Assembly (NCBI GenBank): GCA_003448875.1
Contig: DLXG01000067.1
Location: 1 to 8,447 of the forward strand
Source of the DNA: Anaerolineaceae bacterium
GTDB lineage: Bacteria > Chloroflexota > Anaerolineae > Anaerolineales > Anaerolineaceae
Length of the DNA stretch: 8,447 nt
Reading direction: 5' to 3'
Shown: piece by piece, positions 6,674 through 8,447 of the stretch
Position numbering within the stretch: the stretch's first letter is position 1
How the letters are laid out: every line of letters starts with the position of its first letter
Translations under genes and position numbers: made by a program
Notes under the pieces: generated by a model
Told to the model about the DNA's origin: nothing
What the model saw: the letters and a program-made list of their open reading frames with translations, nothing else
The model's database searches: none

Positions 6674-8447
6674 GCAGCCCTACCTCCTGAACGATTGCCC
6701 GAATGAAATCCGCCAGCTGATTGAACAGCACAAAGAAGATATACGCCGTCAGCAAGAACATCAGCATGGTGAACAGCGTCAGGGCGATGTTGCGCAGCGT
6801 CTCCACAAATGAGTAGTTGTGAATCTCCATCACCATGATGAAGAGCATCAGCACGCACCAGGCATAAATCAAATCCCGGCTGAAGGTGTAAATGAAAATC
6901 TCATTGAGGGTCAACAGGTTAGAAAGCAGGGCCAGCGGCAGGGCAAACAGCGCAAACGGGAACAGACTGTACGCGCTGGCGATGAACACATCCCGCAAAC
7001 GCCCCTCGCCGTCTGTGATGGTCGAAATCAAGTAATTGGCGATGTTCCATAAGCCCAGCCCGATCACCAGCGTTATAACCTCATTGGCCACCGGCACATC
7101 CGCTGCCGAGGCATACGGGTTGAAGATAAAGCCCGTCCAGTAGAGCGTCAGCAGGCGCACCGCGATGATCCACAGGTAGAGCAGCAGTGCAAAGCCGAGC
7201 GAGCCGCGCAAATTGCGCTTGATGTAATAAAAACCATCCGCTGGCTGGCGAATGAAGCGGAACAGGAACAGGAAATCATCCACCAGCCGCCACCTTCGCA
7301 GCCATTCCACTGCCCGGCGAAGCGGATCCAGCCAGCGGTAACGCCGGTCGAGCCGCCGCCCAACCCCCTGCACCACCCCCAGTGCTACCAGCACTCCCAA
7401 AAACGGCGCCATTTGGCGCTGCAAAACGGCATTACGCAATTCCCAAAAGGCTTCCGAGTAGCCCTTGCGGTCCTCGGCGTAGCGGTAGGCGGTCAGGGCC
7501 TCGGCGTATTTGCCTTCCTTGAAGTAGGCATCCCCAATCGCCTGATAGGTCATAATGAAAGAACCGTTATAATTCAGCACTTCCTCAAAATAGGGTTTGG
7601 CTTCGGTGTAAAAGCCCTCCACGTAGCGGCGTACGCCTTCATGCACCAGCCGGGCAAAGGCAGTCGTCTGAAAGACGCTCAGCGCGTTTTTGTCCTTATC
7701 CAATACATACAGGCGTTCGCCGTAACGGGCAATACCGGTCGGGTTGCGCAGGGTGCCGCGCCGTTGTTCGCCCTGATCGGGCGCACCGAACACAAACAGC
7801 AGCGTCCCGTTTTCGACATATTCGTAAATTACACCGCTGGCGTCCACCGCAGTCAGCAGCCCTTCATCACTGATATGCACATCCCGAAAATTGCGCGAAC
7901 CCATCGCATCCGGGAAGATGTTTTTACCGGCAATGGTGAACTTGCGGATACTCTTGCGCGGCGATGTGCCGGCGGTAACCGTGTAGATCAACGAACGCCG
8001 GTCAATGGCGATGTTGGACGGCGAAGCGGCTTCATTTTTGATGAACTGCTCCAGCTGTTCGCGGGTCAGGAACATGCGCTGCAAGATCATCTTCAGCGAC
8101 ATTTCGGCGGTGTTGGCCGCAAAGTAACCGATGAACTGGCCGGTGCTGCTCATCTGCACCACCCCATTGACCGAGGCTTCGCTGATCACGTAGATGTTCT
8201 TGCGGGCATCCACCACCAGTTTGCGCGGCAGGAACTCGGCCCGCCGCCCAAAGAGCGGCTCGCCCGGCCGGCCGAACTCACGCACAAGGTTTCCTTCACC
8301 GTCCAGAATGACCACATGGTTCTTGCCGGCATCCGCCACGTAGACGAACTGCGTCGCCGGGCTCGCGAAGATCGCGACCGGGTTTCGCAGCGGTGCGTCC
8401 GGCACCACGGCCGGAAACGGCTGTGCCTTGCCGCCGGCGAACTTGTC
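6666..8447 (-). CDS. NHL-propeller, TPR and Yip1-like membrane protein, 5' partial
   Basis: The frame is open from the right edge to a TGA at 6666-6668, giving 593 visible residues; the true start lies outside the window, and the GTG at 8408 is only the first in-frame start triplet. Numbering from the edge, residues about 15-265 carry NHL-type propeller blades ([58 protein letters not shown]). A helical insert lies near 114-142. Residues about 275-342 form TPR-like helices ([20 protein letters not shown]). A membrane span sits at about 348-363 and is followed by an arginine-rich stretch (364-389). Five hydrophobic segments (about 415-580) then resemble a Yip1-type membrane domain. The positive-inside rule puts the arginine-rich linker in the cytoplasm and the propeller plus TPR outside. 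The role is unknown; a scaffold, sensor or export/assembly factor for the downstream glycan system is possible. The gene overlaps the DUF5696 gene by 8 bases. Confidence 0.8.
   Translation of the reverse strand, partial: DKFAGGKAQPFPAVVPDAPLRNPVAIFASPATQFVYVADAGKNHVVILDGEGNLVREFGRPGEPLFGRRAEFLPRKLVVDARKNIYVISEASVNGVVQMSSTGQFIGYFAANTAEMSLKMILQRMFLTREQLEQFIKNEAASPSNIAIDRRSLIYTVTAGTSPRKSIRKFTIAGKNIFPDAMGSRNFRDVHISDEGLLTAVDASGVIYEYVENGTLLFVFGAPDQGEQRRGTLRNPTGIARYGERLYVLDKDKNALSVFQTTAFARLVHEGVRRYVEGFYTEAKPYFEEVLNYNGSFIMTYQAIGDAYFKEGKYAEALTAYRYAEDRKGYSEAFWELRNAVLQRQMAPFLGVLVALGVVQGVGRRLDRRYRWLDPLRRAVEWLRRWRLVDDFLFLFRFIRQPADGFYYIKRNLRGSLGFALLLYLWIIAVRLLTLYWTGFIFNPYASAADVPVANEVITLVIGLGLWNIANYLISTITDGEGRLRDVFIASAYSLFPFALFALPLALLSNLLTLNEIFIYTFSRDLIYAWCVLMLFIMVMEIHNYSFVETLRNIALTLFTMLMFLLTAYIFFVLFNQLADFIRAIVQEVGLRG
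6682..6688 (-). promoter_or_regulatory. Ribosome-binding site fixing the GTG start of the DUF5696 gene
   Basis: AGGAGGT on the minus strand, 8 bases before the GTG at 6673. The next in-frame ATG (6661) would be 20 bases away, so the GTG is preferred. The site lies inside the last codons of the NHL-TPR-Yip1 gene, consistent with coupled translation. Confidence 0.8.

Larger units (their letters stand above)
1..8447 (-). other. Single polycistronic operon (seven genes, both ends outside the window)
   Basis: All seven genes share one strand. Going downstream, the junctions are: 8-base overlap (6666-6673), 4-base overlap (4454-4457), 4-base gap (3575-3578), 8-base overlap (2630-2637), 4-base gap (1236-1239) and 5-base gap (238-242). 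There is no space for an internal terminator or a conventional intergenic promoter. Co-transcription is inferred from this packing; a weak promoter inside a coding region cannot be excluded. Confidence 0.88.

Noticed and set aside
1..8447. CRISPR arrays, insertion sequences, tRNA or rRNA genes, riboswitches and intrinsic terminators
   Set aside because: The window is almost fully covered by tightly packed coding sequence, with no intergenic gap above 5 bases. I saw no spaced direct repeats, terminal inverted repeats, transposase motifs or hairpin-plus-T-run signals.

Overview
The window looks like part of one carbohydrate-uptake and glycan-degradation operon, read entirely on the minus strand (right to left). 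The likely source is an anaerobic, moderately GC-rich bacterium. My best guess is a member of Chloroflexota, class Anaerolineae. The basis is the long Pro/Thr/Ser 'TPTPxP'-type spacer after a lipobox in the glucanase-like lipoprotein, several GTG starts, and the combination of LacI regulator, CUT1 permeases, PF10091 hydrolase and GH35 enzyme. This placement is inference, with no marker gene in view. Firmicutes such as Paenibacillus are the main alternative.

Layout in transcription order: (1) the 3' part of a large membrane protein with an NHL-type beta-propeller, TPR-like helices and a Yip1-like multi-pass membrane domain (8447 to 6666, 5' end outside the window); (2) a secreted 739-residue DUF5696-type protein, probably a beta-domain plus barrel glycosidase-like protein (6673 to 4454); (3) a MalF-type sugar ABC permease (4457 to 3579); (4) a MalG-type sugar ABC permease (3574 to 2630); (5) a lipoprotein of the glucoamylase-like PF10091/COG5368 group, related to GH144 beta-1,2-glucanases (2637 to 1240); (6) a LacI-family regulator (1235 to 243); (7) the N-terminal 79 codons of a GH35 beta-galactosidase-type enzyme that runs off the left edge (237 to 1).

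Every junction is either an overlap of 4 or 8 bases or a gap of 4 or 5 bases. There is therefore no room for a promoter, terminator or RNA gene between genes, and no stretch of more than 300 bases lacks a gene. The operon promoter, the LacI operator, the sugar-binding protein and the ATPase must lie outside the window if they exist.

A working model: the surface lipoprotein and perhaps the DUF5696 protein cut an external beta-glycan, the MalF/MalG pair imports the oligosaccharides with an off-window binding protein and ATPase, GH35 trims them in the cytoplasm, and the LacI protein senses a product. The least understood parts are the NHL-TPR-Yip1 membrane protein and the DUF5696 protein. Their tight coupling to the transporter is the best candidate here for an undescribed system.
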